From positions 1-64,000 of the forward strand of contig NZ_RJUB01000001.1 of the NCBI RefSeq assembly GCF_024343615.1: a stretch of 64,000 nt of DNA. The letters are read 5' to 3'. Made by a program: the position numbers and the translations under genes. Below, one piece after another: positions 6,983 through 15,897 of the stretch. Position 1 is the stretch's first letter, and each line of letters begins with the position of its first letter. Below the pieces are notes generated by a model. The model did no database searches. It was not told the DNA's origin and was given only the letters and a program-made list of their open reading frames with translations. Source of the DNA: Ferruginibacter sp. HRS2-29 (GTDB taxonomy: Bacteria > Bacteroidota > Bacteroidia > Chitinophagales > Chitinophagaceae).

Positions 6983-7301
6983 TGGCGTTACCTGTACGTA
7001 ACATATTGCCAAGGATACTCAAATAATTGTCTTGAATATAATACCTGATCGTATTCGTGCATTCGTGGCAATACTACTCATAAATGATCTCTAAATATTT
7101 TAGTCTACCCCTAACCGTTAGTTTCATCTTCAGCCTATTTGTTAAACTGAAAATCAAAAGCAGCGTTTCCTGAAACCCTTTATAGGTAAGGATTTGAAAG
7201 AAATCCTAAAATTACAAAAGCTAAATTTTTCTTAAAGGCATTTTCAAATTTTCCAGCTGATTTTTTCCGCTTATACATTTGTGTTCTAAATTTAACCAAA
7301 T
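6983..7301. other. Gene-free stretch with promoter of the next gene
   Basis: No reading frame is convincing. It contains one half of the ATTCGTGCATTCGTGGC word found at other intergenic sites (7054-7070, also 16799-16815) and, near its right end, the -7 box at 7274. Confidence 0.6.
7274..7281 (+). promoter_or_regulatory. Bacteroidota -7 box of the outer-membrane protein gene
   Basis: TACATTTG is an exact TAnnTTTG match 20 bases before the start codon. Confidence 0.55.
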
Positions 7302-7895
7302 ATGAAAAAAGTACTAATGAGCGCCTTGATAGTGGCCTCTTTCTTTGGCGCAAAAGCGCAATCCGGAACTGTATTGGTAGGTGGAGACGTTGATTTCAGT
7401 AGCAACAAAGTGGAAAACTCTGATGTTAAAAGTCACTCTATCAGTTTTAATCCTTATGTAGGTTACCAGTTCAACGACAACTGGACCGCAGGTATCACCG
7501 CAGCATTGAACTCTTCCAAAAATGAAAATGGTATCAATGATAGCAAAAACAATTCCTTTGCGGCAGGGCCTTTCATTCGTTACACGAAACCGCTGTCGAA
7601 TATTTTTGCAGTGTACGGACAACTGCAGGGCGTATATGGCGGTTACAAGAGCAAACTCACCTCGGGAAATGTAACGACTACTACGGCGGAAGGAAACACA
7701 CTCGGGGTAAATCTTTTTCCTGCTGTCTTCATCAACCTGAAGAACAGCTTCGGACTTAACTTCAATGTGGGTGGTATCTCTTACAACAACAATGATCCAA
7801 AGAGCGGACCGGGTAATAACTCGTTCAATATAAACTTCGGAAAGACAGTATCGATAGGCCTTTCCAAGAACTTTGGAGGAAAGAAAAAAGCGTAG
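7302..7895 (+). CDS. Predicted outer-membrane beta-barrel protein
   Basis: A 197-residue exported protein. A signal peptide (about 1-19, ending AKAQ) is followed by alternating hydrophobic/polar strands with aromatic girdle residues (FNPYVGYQF, FAAGPFIRYTKP, VSIGLSKNFGG), the pattern of a small 8-strand barrel of the OmpA/OprF-like class. It lacks a peptidoglycan-binding OmpA C-terminal domain. It has its own promoter (7274) and is convergent with tex; a tandem-repeat hairpin lies in between. Function unknown. Confidence 0.75.
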   Translation: MKKVLMSALIVASFFGAKAQSGTVLVGGDVDFSSNKVENSDVKSHSISFNPYVGYQFNDNWTAGITAALNSSKNENGINDSKNNSFAAGPFIRYTKPLSNIFAVYGQLQGVYGGYKSKLTSGNVTTTTAEGNTLGVNLFPAVFINLKNSFGLNFNVGGISYNNNDPKSGPGNNSFNINFGKTVSIGLSKNFGGKKKA

Positions 7896-7900
7896 AAGGA

Positions 7901-8046
7901 ATGTATGATGTGAGATGTATGATCTATGATATATGATGTATGATGTATGATGTATGATGTGGTTTATTCAACTGGTTAAGACTTTCCAAAATGCTGGTCG
8001 CCTCAACAGAAAGAAATCATACATCATACATCATACATCATACATT
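7901..8046. repeat. Inverted heptamer repeat (ATGATGT word)
   Basis: The left arm (7901-7960) has about six tandem copies of ATGATGT/ATGTATG; the right arm (8016-8046) has the reverse complement, CATACAT and CATCATA. It fills the space between two convergent genes and could fold into a long hairpin. Confidence 0.8.
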
Positions 8047-8049
8047 GTT

Positions 8050-10293
8050 TTAGTTTTTGAACCTGAGCTTTAATGCCGCTAACGCATCACTCATCGTGCC
8101 GGCAGGTGCTTCTGCTTTCGCAGCAGGTTTTGCAAATTGATTTTGTCTCGGCCTTGCTCCTCCCTGCGAATGTGCAGGTGCAGCTTCGGTCTGCTTGATG
8201 GATAACGCGATCCTTTTCCTTGCCACATCTACTTCCATCACTTTTACTTTTACCTGCTGATTCAGCTTCAATACTTCTCCCGGATCCTGGATGTATTTGT
8301 GTGCTATTTCCGATACATGTACCAGCCCATCCTGTTTTACACCAATATCCACAAACGCCCCAAAGCGTGTAAGATTGGTCACAATGCCCGGCACTTCCAT
8401 TCCCACATGTACATCTTCGATAGAAAATATCTGGGCGAATTCAAACAACTGCACGCCACTACGCGGATCGAGGCCCGGCTTTTTCAACTCTGCCAGGATG
8501 TCTTTGATGGTATGTTCACCAAATGATTCACTGATGTATTTTTTTACTGAAATATCTTTTAATAAATTTTCATTGCCGATCATATCATTTACCGCCACGT
8601 TGAGGTCGGCCGCCATTGCCTGCACCAGCGAATAAGCCTCCGGATGCACCGCACTTGAATCGAGCACATCCTTTGCACCGGGTATGCGCAAAAATCCCGC
8701 ACATTGCTCAAACGCTTTACCACCAAGCCTCGGCACTTTCAATAATTCTTTCCTGCTCGTGAATTTTCCCTGTTCCCTGCGGTAATTGATGATGTTATCG
8801 GCAATGGTGCTGCCGATACCACTCACATAACTCAACAGGTGCTTGCTCGCTGTATTTACATTCACCCCAACACTATTCACACAGCTCATAACGGTCTGAT
8901 CGAGACGCTCTTTCAATCTCGGCTGGTTCACATCGTGCTGGTATTGCCCTACCCCGATACTTTTCGGATCGATTTTTACCAGTTCGGCCAGCGGATCCAT
9001 CAATCTTCTGCCGATACTCACCGCACCACGGATTGTAATATCCTGGTCGGGAAATTCCTGGCGGGCGATCTCCGAAGCACTGTAAATGCTGGCACCATCT
9101 TCATTTACCAGGTAAACAGGCAACCCAAGCTGCAGCCCTTTTACAAACTGTTCGGTTTCCCTGCCGGCCGTACCATCGCCGATGGCGAATGCTTCGATAT
9201 CAAATTGTTTCACGAGTGAACGGATGGTATGTTCCGCATCCTGCAGGCGATGATTTTTTTCATGTACATAAATAAGATCGGTTTTCAGCAACTCCCCTTT
9301 TTCATCTATGCAAACCACTTTACATCCGGTGCGGTATCCGGGATCGATCGCCAGTATTTTTTTACTTCCCAAAGGAGCGCTCAATAAAAGCTGGCGAAGA
9401 TTTTCCGCAAATACATTGATCGCCTCTTCATCAGCAGCTGTCTTCAATGCAGTGCGGAACTCGGTTTCAAGACTTGGCTGCAGCAAACGGCGATAACTGT
9501 CCCTGATCGCTTTCCGCAGTTGTTCATTACAATTGCTCATGCCCTTGATGTACAATTCTTCGATGATCTCCAACGCGGTCTCTTCCTGCGGCTCTATCGC
9601 GATGCGGAGATAACCTTCCAGGAAACCACGCAACACCGCCAATGTACGATGTGATGGCACCGTAGCGATGCGTTCGTCGAAGGCAAAGTAGTCTTTATAT
9701 TTTGCAGCTTCCGCTTCCTTTTCCGTAATGACGGTACTTTTGAGGGAAGCATCCCGCTCGAATAATTTTCTCATCTTTTCCCTCACGGTAATATCTTCAT
9801 TCACCTGCTCTGCAATGATATCGCGTGCCCCCTGCAAAGCAGCATCCGTTGTCAGCACTTTTTCATTGAGGAATGCCCCCGCTTCTTTTTCAAGATCGAT
9901 ATCTTTTTGCGCCAGCAACATATCCGCCAGTGGCTGAAGCCCGTTTTCCCTCGCCGTTACAGCTTTGGTCTTGCGTTTTTGTTTGTACGGTAAGTACAGG
10001 TCTTCCAGCTGCGAAATAGTGACGGCGGCATTTATTTTTGCCTGTAACTCTTCCGTCATTTTTCCCTGCTCGGTGATGGTCTTTTCGATGAAAGCCTTTC
10101 GCTCGGCAAATTCATTCATTCCTTTATTTTCTTCCTGGATCTTTTGGATCTCTACCTCATCCAATGCACCCGTCATGTCTTTGCGGTAGCGGGCGATGAA
10201 AGGAATGGTACTGCCTTCTTCCAGCAACTGCAAAACCGTTTCTACCTGGGAGGGTTTGATGGATAACTTCTGTGCGATCAATTGTGCGAACAT
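8050..10293 (-). CDS. tex: Tex, RNA-binding transcriptional accessory protein
   Basis: A 747-residue protein of the Tex/Spt6 family, which binds nucleic acids and affects transcription; its exact bacterial role is unclear. Domain order: N-terminal helical region with STIPFIARYRKDMTGALDE, a YqgF/RNase H-like domain starting KKILAIDPGYRTGCKV (around 315), helix-hairpin-helix motifs (YVSGIGSTIADNIINYR), then an S1 domain (about 640-710, GIVTNLTRFGAFVDIG), and a Gln/Ala-rich tail. I start at 10293 (MFAQLIAQKLSI) because homologues begin there; 23 extra in-frame upstream codons look non-coding. Confidence 0.93.
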   Translation of the reverse strand: MFAQLIAQKLSIKPSQVETVLQLLEEGSTIPFIARYRKDMTGALDEVEIQKIQEENKGMNEFAERKAFIEKTITEQGKMTEELQAKINAAVTISQLEDLYLPYKQKRKTKAVTARENGLQPLADMLLAQKDIDLEKEAGAFLNEKVLTTDAALQGARDIIAEQVNEDITVREKMRKLFERDASLKSTVITEKEAEAAKYKDYFAFDERIATVPSHRTLAVLRGFLEGYLRIAIEPQEETALEIIEELYIKGMSNCNEQLRKAIRDSYRRLLQPSLETEFRTALKTAADEEAINVFAENLRQLLLSAPLGSKKILAIDPGYRTGCKVVCIDEKGELLKTDLIYVHEKNHRLQDAEHTIRSLVKQFDIEAFAIGDGTAGRETEQFVKGLQLGLPVYLVNEDGASIYSASEIARQEFPDQDITIRGAVSIGRRLMDPLAELVKIDPKSIGVGQYQHDVNQPRLKERLDQTVMSCVNSVGVNVNTASKHLLSYVSGIGSTIADNIINYRREQGKFTSRKELLKVPRLGGKAFEQCAGFLRIPGAKDVLDSSAVHPEAYSLVQAMAADLNVAVNDMIGNENLLKDISVKKYISESFGEHTIKDILAELKKPGLDPRSGVQLFEFAQIFSIEDVHVGMEVPGIVTNLTRFGAFVDIGVKQDGLVHVSEIAHKYIQDPGEVLKLNQQVKVKVMEVDVARKRIALSIKQTEAAPAHSQGGARPRQNQFAKPAAKAEAPAGTMSDALAALKLRFKN

Positions 10294-10392
10294 GTATGAA
10301 TATTTTTTTATTTTATGTTGATTTTTCGAGGGCTGCGAAAATAGTGGAATTTGTGAAAACAAAAAGATTTTATCGATCAGCAGCAGGCTTTT

Positions 10393-10480
10393 AACCGCGG
10401 AGAACAGGAGTTAAAAGAGTTTACGCAGAGATTAAAAACATTTCTCTGCGTAAACTCCGCTTTCTCAATTCTCTGCGGTT
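10393..10480. repeat. Inverted repeat between two minus-strand genes
   Basis: Nested arms: AACCGC...GCGGTT on the outside and GAGTTTACGCAGAGA/TCTCTGCGTAAACTC inside. It spans most of the gap between the exonuclease gene stop (10479-10481) and tex, so it could be a terminator or an attenuating hairpin; no clear U-tract is visible. Confidence 0.7.
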
Positions 10481-11825
10481 AAAAGGTATACGAAACCCGT
10501 TTGGCAGGATTGGCTTCCACATAAGCATACAGGCTATTCCGTATGAAATTATTATCTGTGTAAGGCTGTAATTTTTCTTTCAACAGGTCTACCGGTGCGT
10601 CTTTCAACTGCCGGTCGATGTACCCCATTCCCCAAAAGCTTCCTTTCTCCATCAGCAGGCAAAGCAGCTCGTCTTTTTTTGTTCCGGTTTCCATCACGGC
10701 AAATGTGGGCAATTGCCGTTGCAATTCCTGCAAAGCCGCCACCACCTTCTGGTTGTAGATCATCGGGGGATCGAGCTCATCCAGTTCTTCCATTGTAAAA
10801 ACGGTTTTATCGATGTGGCATAACCGGAGATCAAGCGCAAACTGCTCCGCCATTTTGCGCAGTAAAGTAATGCCATCGTATAACAGGTTGAACTGGCACA
10901 ACGCCGGCAGGTTATTCTTCTTTTTATCGATCGCCAGCCGGAGATACCCTTTGTTATCTTCAAAACTATATAAACCGAATTTCTGCAAAGGTTCCTTCTG
11001 GCTGTAATTGTATTTCGGCCAAAGCCTTTTTATTTCGGTGCTTTCCAGCACCAGGGCATGCAATTCGCTGGCACATTCCTTAAACGTGATATCTGCTATC
11101 AGGCGTAAAAAATGCTGCCGCCGCAATGCCGCGTCATTGTGCGTAAAATGACTGCTCACCCGCTTCCTGATGTTGATGGCTTTGCCTACGTAGATCACTT
11201 TTCCTTTGATATCGTGAAAATAGTATACCCCCGCACTCAATGGCAGCCGATCGATCGTTTTTTTATCCAGCTGCATGGGAAGCCATTGTTCGCCGGAAGA
11301 CTTCTTCAGCATCGCATCGATATACACCTGCCCGTTGGCCAGCAAAATTTTTTCAAACAATAAAACAGTCGCTTTGGCATCGCCATCGGCCCTGTGCCTG
11401 TTTTCCAGCGGGATACGCAGGCTGCGGCAAAGATTGCCCAGGCTGTACGAAGGAAGCCCGGTGAATGTTTTCCTGCTCAATCTTACCGTGCAGAGTTTTT
11501 TCACCACAAGATTGTACCCGGATTGATGCAGGTGATGTTTTAAAAAAGAAAAATCGAAATTGACATTGTGTGCGATGAAAATATTGCCGCTCAGCAGTTC
11601 ATATATTTTCTCCGCAACTTCATCAAAGGTTGGCGCCGAAGCTACCATCGCGTTACTGATGCCCGTAAGCGAAGTGATATGCGCCGGAATCCTGTGCCCG
11701 GGATTGATGAGTGTAGTATAATGCCCTGTCACTTCATGTCCATCGTGCCGGTATATAGATACTTCTGTAATCCCGCTGGATGAAGCGGAACCGCCGGTGG
11801 TTTCGATATCTACTATACAATACAA
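10479..11825 (-). CDS. DnaQ-like exonuclease fused to a UvrC-type GIY-YIG domain
   Basis: A 448-residue two-domain nuclease. Residues 1-165 form a DEDDh 3'-5' exonuclease like DNA polymerase III epsilon: D6 and E8 in VDIETTG, HNVNFDFSFL (about 89-98) and HRADGDAKAT (about 143-152). A GIY-YIG domain follows (about 198-275: AGVYYFHDIKGKVIYVGKA) like the UvrC N terminus and Cho. The remaining 170 residues lack a domain I can name. Similar fusions are known in Actinobacteria and Bacteroidota; a role in DNA repair is likely but the substrate is not established. It is divergent from valS. Confidence 0.88.
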   Translation of the reverse strand: MYCIVDIETTGGSASSSGITEVSIYRHDGHEVTGHYTTLINPGHRIPAHITSLTGISNAMVASAPTFDEVAEKIYELLSGNIFIAHNVNFDFSFLKHHLHQSGYNLVVKKLCTVRLSRKTFTGLPSYSLGNLCRSLRIPLENRHRADGDAKATVLLFEKILLANGQVYIDAMLKKSSGEQWLPMQLDKKTIDRLPLSAGVYYFHDIKGKVIYVGKAINIRKRVSSHFTHNDAALRRQHFLRLIADITFKECASELHALVLESTEIKRLWPKYNYSQKEPLQKFGLYSFEDNKGYLRLAIDKKKNNLPALCQFNLLYDGITLLRKMAEQFALDLRLCHIDKTVFTMEELDELDPPMIYNQKVVAALQELQRQLPTFAVMETGTKKDELLCLLMEKGSFWGMGYIDRQLKDAPVDLLKEKLQPYTDNNFIRNSLYAYVEANPAKRVSYTF

Positions 11826-11828
11826 ATC

Positions 11829-11989
11829 AATGAAGAATTAAAAATTACGAATTACGAATTTTATAGGCACCAGGATATTTGATGACACCGACGCAAATTA
11901 CTAACTATTTTAGTTATTTGCCACATATTTTAAAATTTTCCTTCAATGCCGAACAATTCGTAATTCGTAATTTTTAATTCGTAATTCTC
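11829..11989. repeat. Inverted heptamer repeat (AATTCGT word)
   Basis: The left arm (about 11829-11861) has AATTACG twice; the right arm (11955-11989) has AATTCGT tandem copies. It lies between divergent genes, so it is not a terminator for either one. The valS -7 box starts 6 bases beyond its right edge. Confidence 0.75.
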
Positions 11990-11994
11990 TTCAG

Positions 11995-12002
11995 TACCTT
12001 TG
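11995..12002 (+). promoter_or_regulatory. Bacteroidota -7 box of valS
   Basis: TACCTTTG fits TAnnTTTG and is 25 bases before the valS start codon, next to the inverted repeat. Confidence 0.5.
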
Positions 12003-12027
12003 TCGACTTTAAAAAAGGTAATGCTTC

Positions 12028-14724
12028 ATGGAACTTTCAAAGAATTTCGAGCCGCAGGCAATTGATAATAAGTGGTATAAACACTGGATGGATAAAGGTT
12101 ATTTCAACAGCACCCCGGATGGCCGGGAAGCTTATACCATTGTGATGCCACCGCCAAATGTGACCGGTGTGCTGCATATGGGCCATGCGCTCAACAATAC
12201 CATTCAGGATATCCTTATCCGCCATGCAAGGATGCAGGGCAAAAATGCTTGTTGGGTACCGGGCACCGATCATGCTTCCATTGCCACAGAAGCCAAAGTG
12301 GTGGCTATGCTCCGCGAAAGGGGCATCACCAAATCTTCCCTCACCCGCGACGAATTCCTGGCGTATGCCTGGGAATGGAAAGAAAAATATGGCGGCATCA
12401 TTTTGCAGCAGTTGAAAAAACTGGGCTGTAGCCTCGACTGGAACCGCACTTCCTTCACCATGGATAAGGATTATTATGCATCGGTGATAAAAGTATTTGT
12501 GGACCTGTATGAAAAAGGACTGATCTACCGCGGCAAACGCATGGTAAACTGGGACCCTGTGAGCCTCACTGCGCTGAGTGATGAAGAAGTGATCTTTAAA
12601 GATGTTGATTCAAAACTATATTTCGTTCATTATAAACTGGAAAATGGCGATCCGGGTATCACTGTTGCCACCACCCGCCCGGAAACGATCCTCGGCGATG
12701 TGGCCATTTGTGTGAACCCGGCAGACGAACGCTATTCCAGCCTTATTGGTAAGGAAGTGATCGTTCCGATCATCAACCGCAGGATCCCGATCATCGCCGA
12801 TGAATATGTATCGGCCGATTTTGGTACCGGTGCGTTGAAGATCACCCCGGCGCATGACAAGAACGATAATATGCTCGGGCTTAAACATAACCTGAAAGCG
12901 ATCGATACGCTGGATGTTACCGGGAAATTTACCGCTGAAGAATTGCTGGAGGAAAACCCTTCGGAACTGGTGCTGTCTTATGTTGGCACCGACCGTTTTG
13001 CTTTGCGGAAAAAGATCGTGCAGGATATGGAAGAACTGGGACAGATCATCAGGATAGAAGATTACAAAGGACAGGTAGGTACGAGCGAAAGAACGGGTGC
13101 GGTGATCGAAAGCAAATTGTCGATGCAATGGTTCATCGACATGAAAAAATTTCTGGAAAAGAATCCGCAGTCTTTGAGCGCCGTGATGGATGACACCATA
13201 GAATTTCATCCCGCTAAAGCGAAAAATACTTACAGCCACTGGCTGAACAATATCAAAGACTGGTGCATCAGCCGCCAGCTCTGGTGGGGGCAGCGCATAC
13301 CGGCATGGTACGATGAGGAAGGCAATTATTATGTAGCCGCTACAGAAGCTGAAGCCAGGCAACAAGCCGCAGCAAAATCGCCAACATTCAACCTTGAACA
13401 TTCCACCTTAAGCCAGGACGAAGACGTACTGGATACCTGGTTCTCCAGCTGGCTCTGGCCCATGGAAGTTTTCAAAGGCATCAGCAACCCGGGCAATGAA
13501 GAAGTAAAATATTATTACCCGTCCACCACCCTCGTTACCGGGCAGGACATCATCTTTTTCTGGGTAGCCAGGATGATCATGGCGGGTTATGAATATGAAC
13601 AGGAATATCCGTTCAAGGATGTTTATTTCACCGGAATGGTGCGTGACAAACAAGGCCGCAAAATGAGCAAACAACTGGGCAATTCGCCGGACCTGCTCGG
13701 CCTGATCGACCAATATGGCGCTGATGCGGTACGCTTTGGCATCATGATAGCATCCCCTGCGGGAAATGATCTGTTGTTTGATGAAAGCTCGCTGGAACAG
13801 GGAAGGAATTTCAATAATAAATTGTGGAATGCGCTCAAGCTGGTAAAAATGTGGGAAGGAAAGCAGACGACGGACGACCGACGACCGACCACCGAAAGTA
13901 TTGCTGACAACTCACATCTTACAACTCACAACTTTGCGATTTCCTGGTTCGAAAACAGGTTGGCAGAAGTATGTACTGAAGTGGATACTTTGATGAAACA
14001 GTTCCGTTTGAGCGAAGCGTTGAAATCTGTTTATTCCCTGATCTGGACGGATTTCTGTAGCTGGTACCTGGAATGGGTTAAGCCTGGTTTTGAACAACCG
14101 ATCGATGCAGGTGTTTATAAAAAAACAATTGGCTTCTTTTCAGAACTGATGCAATTGCTGCACCCGTTCATGCCGTTCGTTTCGGAAGAATTATATCATC
14201 AGCTGGAAGAAAGGACAGATGATCTTTGTGTGAAACAAATGCGTTCTTATCCTTCTCCCGATACCCCCATACTTCAGCATGGGGATCTGCTGAAAGACAC
14301 TATCACGGCCATCAGGGATGTGAGGAACAAACAGCAGGTGAAACCGAAAGAGACCATCGTGCTGCATATCCAGTCGGAAAATAAACACGTGTATGCCATC
14401 ATTGAATCGCTGCTGGCAAAACAGGTTAACGCAAGCGCCGTGCATGATATTTTTGAACCGGTAGAAGGAACAGTCACGCTGGTGTTGGGTAAGGATAAAT
14501 TTTACATACAGACACCGCAGCCTTTGAACACAACCGGCCAGAAAGAAGGGCTGCTCAAAGAACTGGATCATCTGAAAGGTTTCCTGGCATCGGTAGAGAA
14601 AAAGCTGGGTAATGAAAAATTTGTACAGAATGCCCGGCCGGATGTACTAGCGTTGGAACAAAAGAAGAAATCTGATGCCGAATCGAAAATAAAAGTGATC
14701 GAAGAAAGCCTTGCCGGGCTTTAA
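12028..14724 (+). CDS. valS: Valyl-tRNA synthetase
   Basis: An 898-residue class Ia synthetase that charges tRNA-Val. The HIGH-type motif is NVTGVLHMGHAL (about 45-56), the KMSKS-type motif is RKMSKQLGNSPD (about 544-555), the CP1 editing domain lies between them (ATTRPETILGDVA near 215), the anticodon-binding region follows, and the C-terminal coiled coil carries LDHLKGFLASVEKKLGNEKF. Residues about 613-635 (from TTDDRRPTTES to LTTHN) are encoded by tandem 7-bp words like those in neighbouring intergenic gaps and look like an in-frame insertion in the linker after the catalytic core. Otherwise the protein is full length. Confidence 0.97.
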   Translation: MELSKNFEPQAIDNKWYKHWMDKGYFNSTPDGREAYTIVMPPPNVTGVLHMGHALNNTIQDILIRHARMQGKNACWVPGTDHASIATEAKVVAMLRERGITKSSLTRDEFLAYAWEWKEKYGGIILQQLKKLGCSLDWNRTSFTMDKDYYASVIKVFVDLYEKGLIYRGKRMVNWDPVSLTALSDEEVIFKDVDSKLYFVHYKLENGDPGITVATTRPETILGDVAICVNPADERYSSLIGKEVIVPIINRRIPIIADEYVSADFGTGALKITPAHDKNDNMLGLKHNLKAIDTLDVTGKFTAEELLEENPSELVLSYVGTDRFALRKKIVQDMEELGQIIRIEDYKGQVGTSERTGAVIESKLSMQWFIDMKKFLEKNPQSLSAVMDDTIEFHPAKAKNTYSHWLNNIKDWCISRQLWWGQRIPAWYDEEGNYYVAATEAEARQQAAAKSPTFNLEHSTLSQDEDVLDTWFSSWLWPMEVFKGISNPGNEEVKYYYPSTTLVTGQDIIFFWVARMIMAGYEYEQEYPFKDVYFTGMVRDKQGRKMSKQLGNSPDLLGLIDQYGADAVRFGIMIASPAGNDLLFDESSLEQGRNFNNKLWNALKLVKMWEGKQTTDDRRPTTESIADNSHLTTHNFAISWFENRLAEVCTEVDTLMKQFRLSEALKSVYSLIWTDFCSWYLEWVKPGFEQPIDAGVYKKTIGFFSELMQLLHPFMPFVSEELYHQLEERTDDLCVKQMRSYPSPDTPILQHGDLLKDTITAIRDVRNKQQVKPKETIVLHIQSENKHVYAIIESLLAKQVNASAVHDIFEPVEGTVTLVLGKDKFYIQTPQPLNTTGQKEGLLKELDHLKGFLASVEKKLGNEKFVQNARPDVLALEQKKKSDAESKIKVIEESLAGL
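13865..13933 (+). repeat. Heptamer tandem words inside valS
   Basis: About four overlapping copies of a GACGACC-type word, then two of ACAACTC. The frame is kept, encoding a Thr/Asp/Arg-rich linker. The style is the same as the intergenic repeats, but both arms of a hairpin are not evident here. Confidence 0.65.
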
Positions 14725-14799
14725 TCTGAAATTGCTGTTAAAGTACGGGGCGCACAATTTTTCTTTTTGTAGATTCGTTTTTTTAAGAATATAATTTCT

Positions 14800-15267
14800 A
14801 TGAAATATAAATATCTGTTGCTTGTTGTGCTCTGGGCCTCTTTCCATACCGGTTTGAAGGCGCAGACAAAACCGAAAGAAACCAAAATAGCACCTTATAA
14901 AGTACCGAAAATGTCTACCCTGCTCGGGCAATACAAAGATTCGGTTGTGCTGCCGAGGCAGGATGTATTGAAAGCTTTAGCATTGCCATTGCGGGTGGTG
15001 GATGAAAAAGGAGTGGTGTATGTTGTTACCAATTACCAGGTGGCATACAAACAAATGACTGTTTCAGAAACAGAAGATGGCAAGGCAATACCGGCCACCA
15101 GCCTTTCTTCCCAGCGTTTTTCCGCCACGCCGATCAGTGCCAAATGGCTTGATTTTTTAAACGAACGATTGAAAAAAGGAGAAGAGGTTTTCTTTTTCGA
15201 CATCATCGCAAAGGATCCGAAAGGAAGGGTGATGTATGCTCCAAACCTAAAAATAATCTCCCTGTAA
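14800..15267 (+). CDS. Hypothetical exported protein, 155 residues
   Basis: Begins with a clear signal peptide (about 1-21, ending LKAQ), so it is exported, probably to the periplasm. No known domain recognised. A conserved-looking block RVVDEKGVVYVVTNYQVAYK is followed by a strand-rich C-terminal part ending in KIISL. The next gene (acetyltransferase) starts at the base after its stop codon, indicating a shared transcript, but no functional link is evident. Confidence 0.65.
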   Translation: MKYKYLLLVVLWASFHTGLKAQTKPKETKIAPYKVPKMSTLLGQYKDSVVLPRQDVLKALALPLRVVDEKGVVYVVTNYQVAYKQMTVSETEDGKAIPATSLSSQRFSATPISAKWLDFLNERLKKGEEVFFFDIIAKDPKGRVMYAPNLKIISL

Positions 15268-15768
15268 ATGTTCTTCCGTAACGCCGGCATTCCGGATATC
15301 GACATTATCCGCAACCTGGCACATACTATCTGGCCTGTGAGTTATAAGGGGATCATCACCGATGAACAGATCGGCTACATGCTGGAACTTATTTACAGCA
15401 AAGCTGCACTTATAAAACAGATGGATGAATTGAAACACCAGTTCGTGCTGGTTTATAATGATGATGAAAATGCAACAGGCTTTGCTTCATATTCCCCGAA
15501 AGTAAATGACGACACCGGTACTTTCCGTCTCAATAAATTATATCTCCTTCCCGATCAGCAAGGAAAAGGCACAGGTAAAGCCTTATTGCAACATGTAAAA
15601 GATGCCGTTAAAAAACTTGGCGGCAAATCGCTTGAGCTGAATGTGAATAAAGAAAATCCAGCGATACAGTTTTACAAAAGAAATGATTTCACCATTACAA
15701 AAACCGAAGTGCTGGATATCGGCCATGGATTTGTGATGGATGATTATATCATGAGCTCAACAGTTTAA
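15268..15768 (+). CDS. GNAT-family N-acetyltransferase
   Basis: A 166-residue GNAT fold protein. The acetyl-CoA-binding motif A is LYLLPDQQGKGTGKALLQHV (about 92-111), and the motif B region LELNVNKENPAIQFYKRNDF is typical of the RimI-like group with an Asn-Pro-A-x-x-F-Y pattern. The substrate, protein or small molecule, cannot be predicted. It starts directly after the stop of the exported-protein gene, so coupling is likely. It is convergent with the SIMPL-domain gene across a hairpin-forming repeat. Confidence 0.85.
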   Translation: MFFRNAGIPDIDIIRNLAHTIWPVSYKGIITDEQIGYMLELIYSKAALIKQMDELKHQFVLVYNDDENATGFASYSPKVNDDTGTFRLNKLYLLPDQQGKGTGKALLQHVKDAVKKLGGKSLELNVNKENPAIQFYKRNDFTITKTEVLDIGHGFVMDDYIMSSTV

Positions 15769-15897
15769 AAGGTTCAAAAGTTTAAAAGGTTCAACAGTTC
15801 AAAAGTTCAAGAGGTTCAAAACGTTGCCATTCTAACGAATAACATTTGGAACCTCTTGAACTTTTGAACTTTTGAACTGTTGAACCTTTTGAACCTT
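15769..15897. repeat. Inverted octamer repeat (GTTCAAAA word)
   Basis: The left arm has tandem GTTCAAAA-like words, the right arm the complement TTTTGAAC. It separates convergent genes and could serve both as a terminator hairpin. Confidence 0.8.

Noticed and set aside
12616..13401. A 261-codon open frame antisense to valS
   Set aside because: Shadow of the valyl-tRNA synthetase gene; no domain or start signal.
15769..15897. CRISPR array
   Set aside because: Repeats are 8-bp words in direct tandem with no spacers and with an inverted partner; no cas genes nearby.
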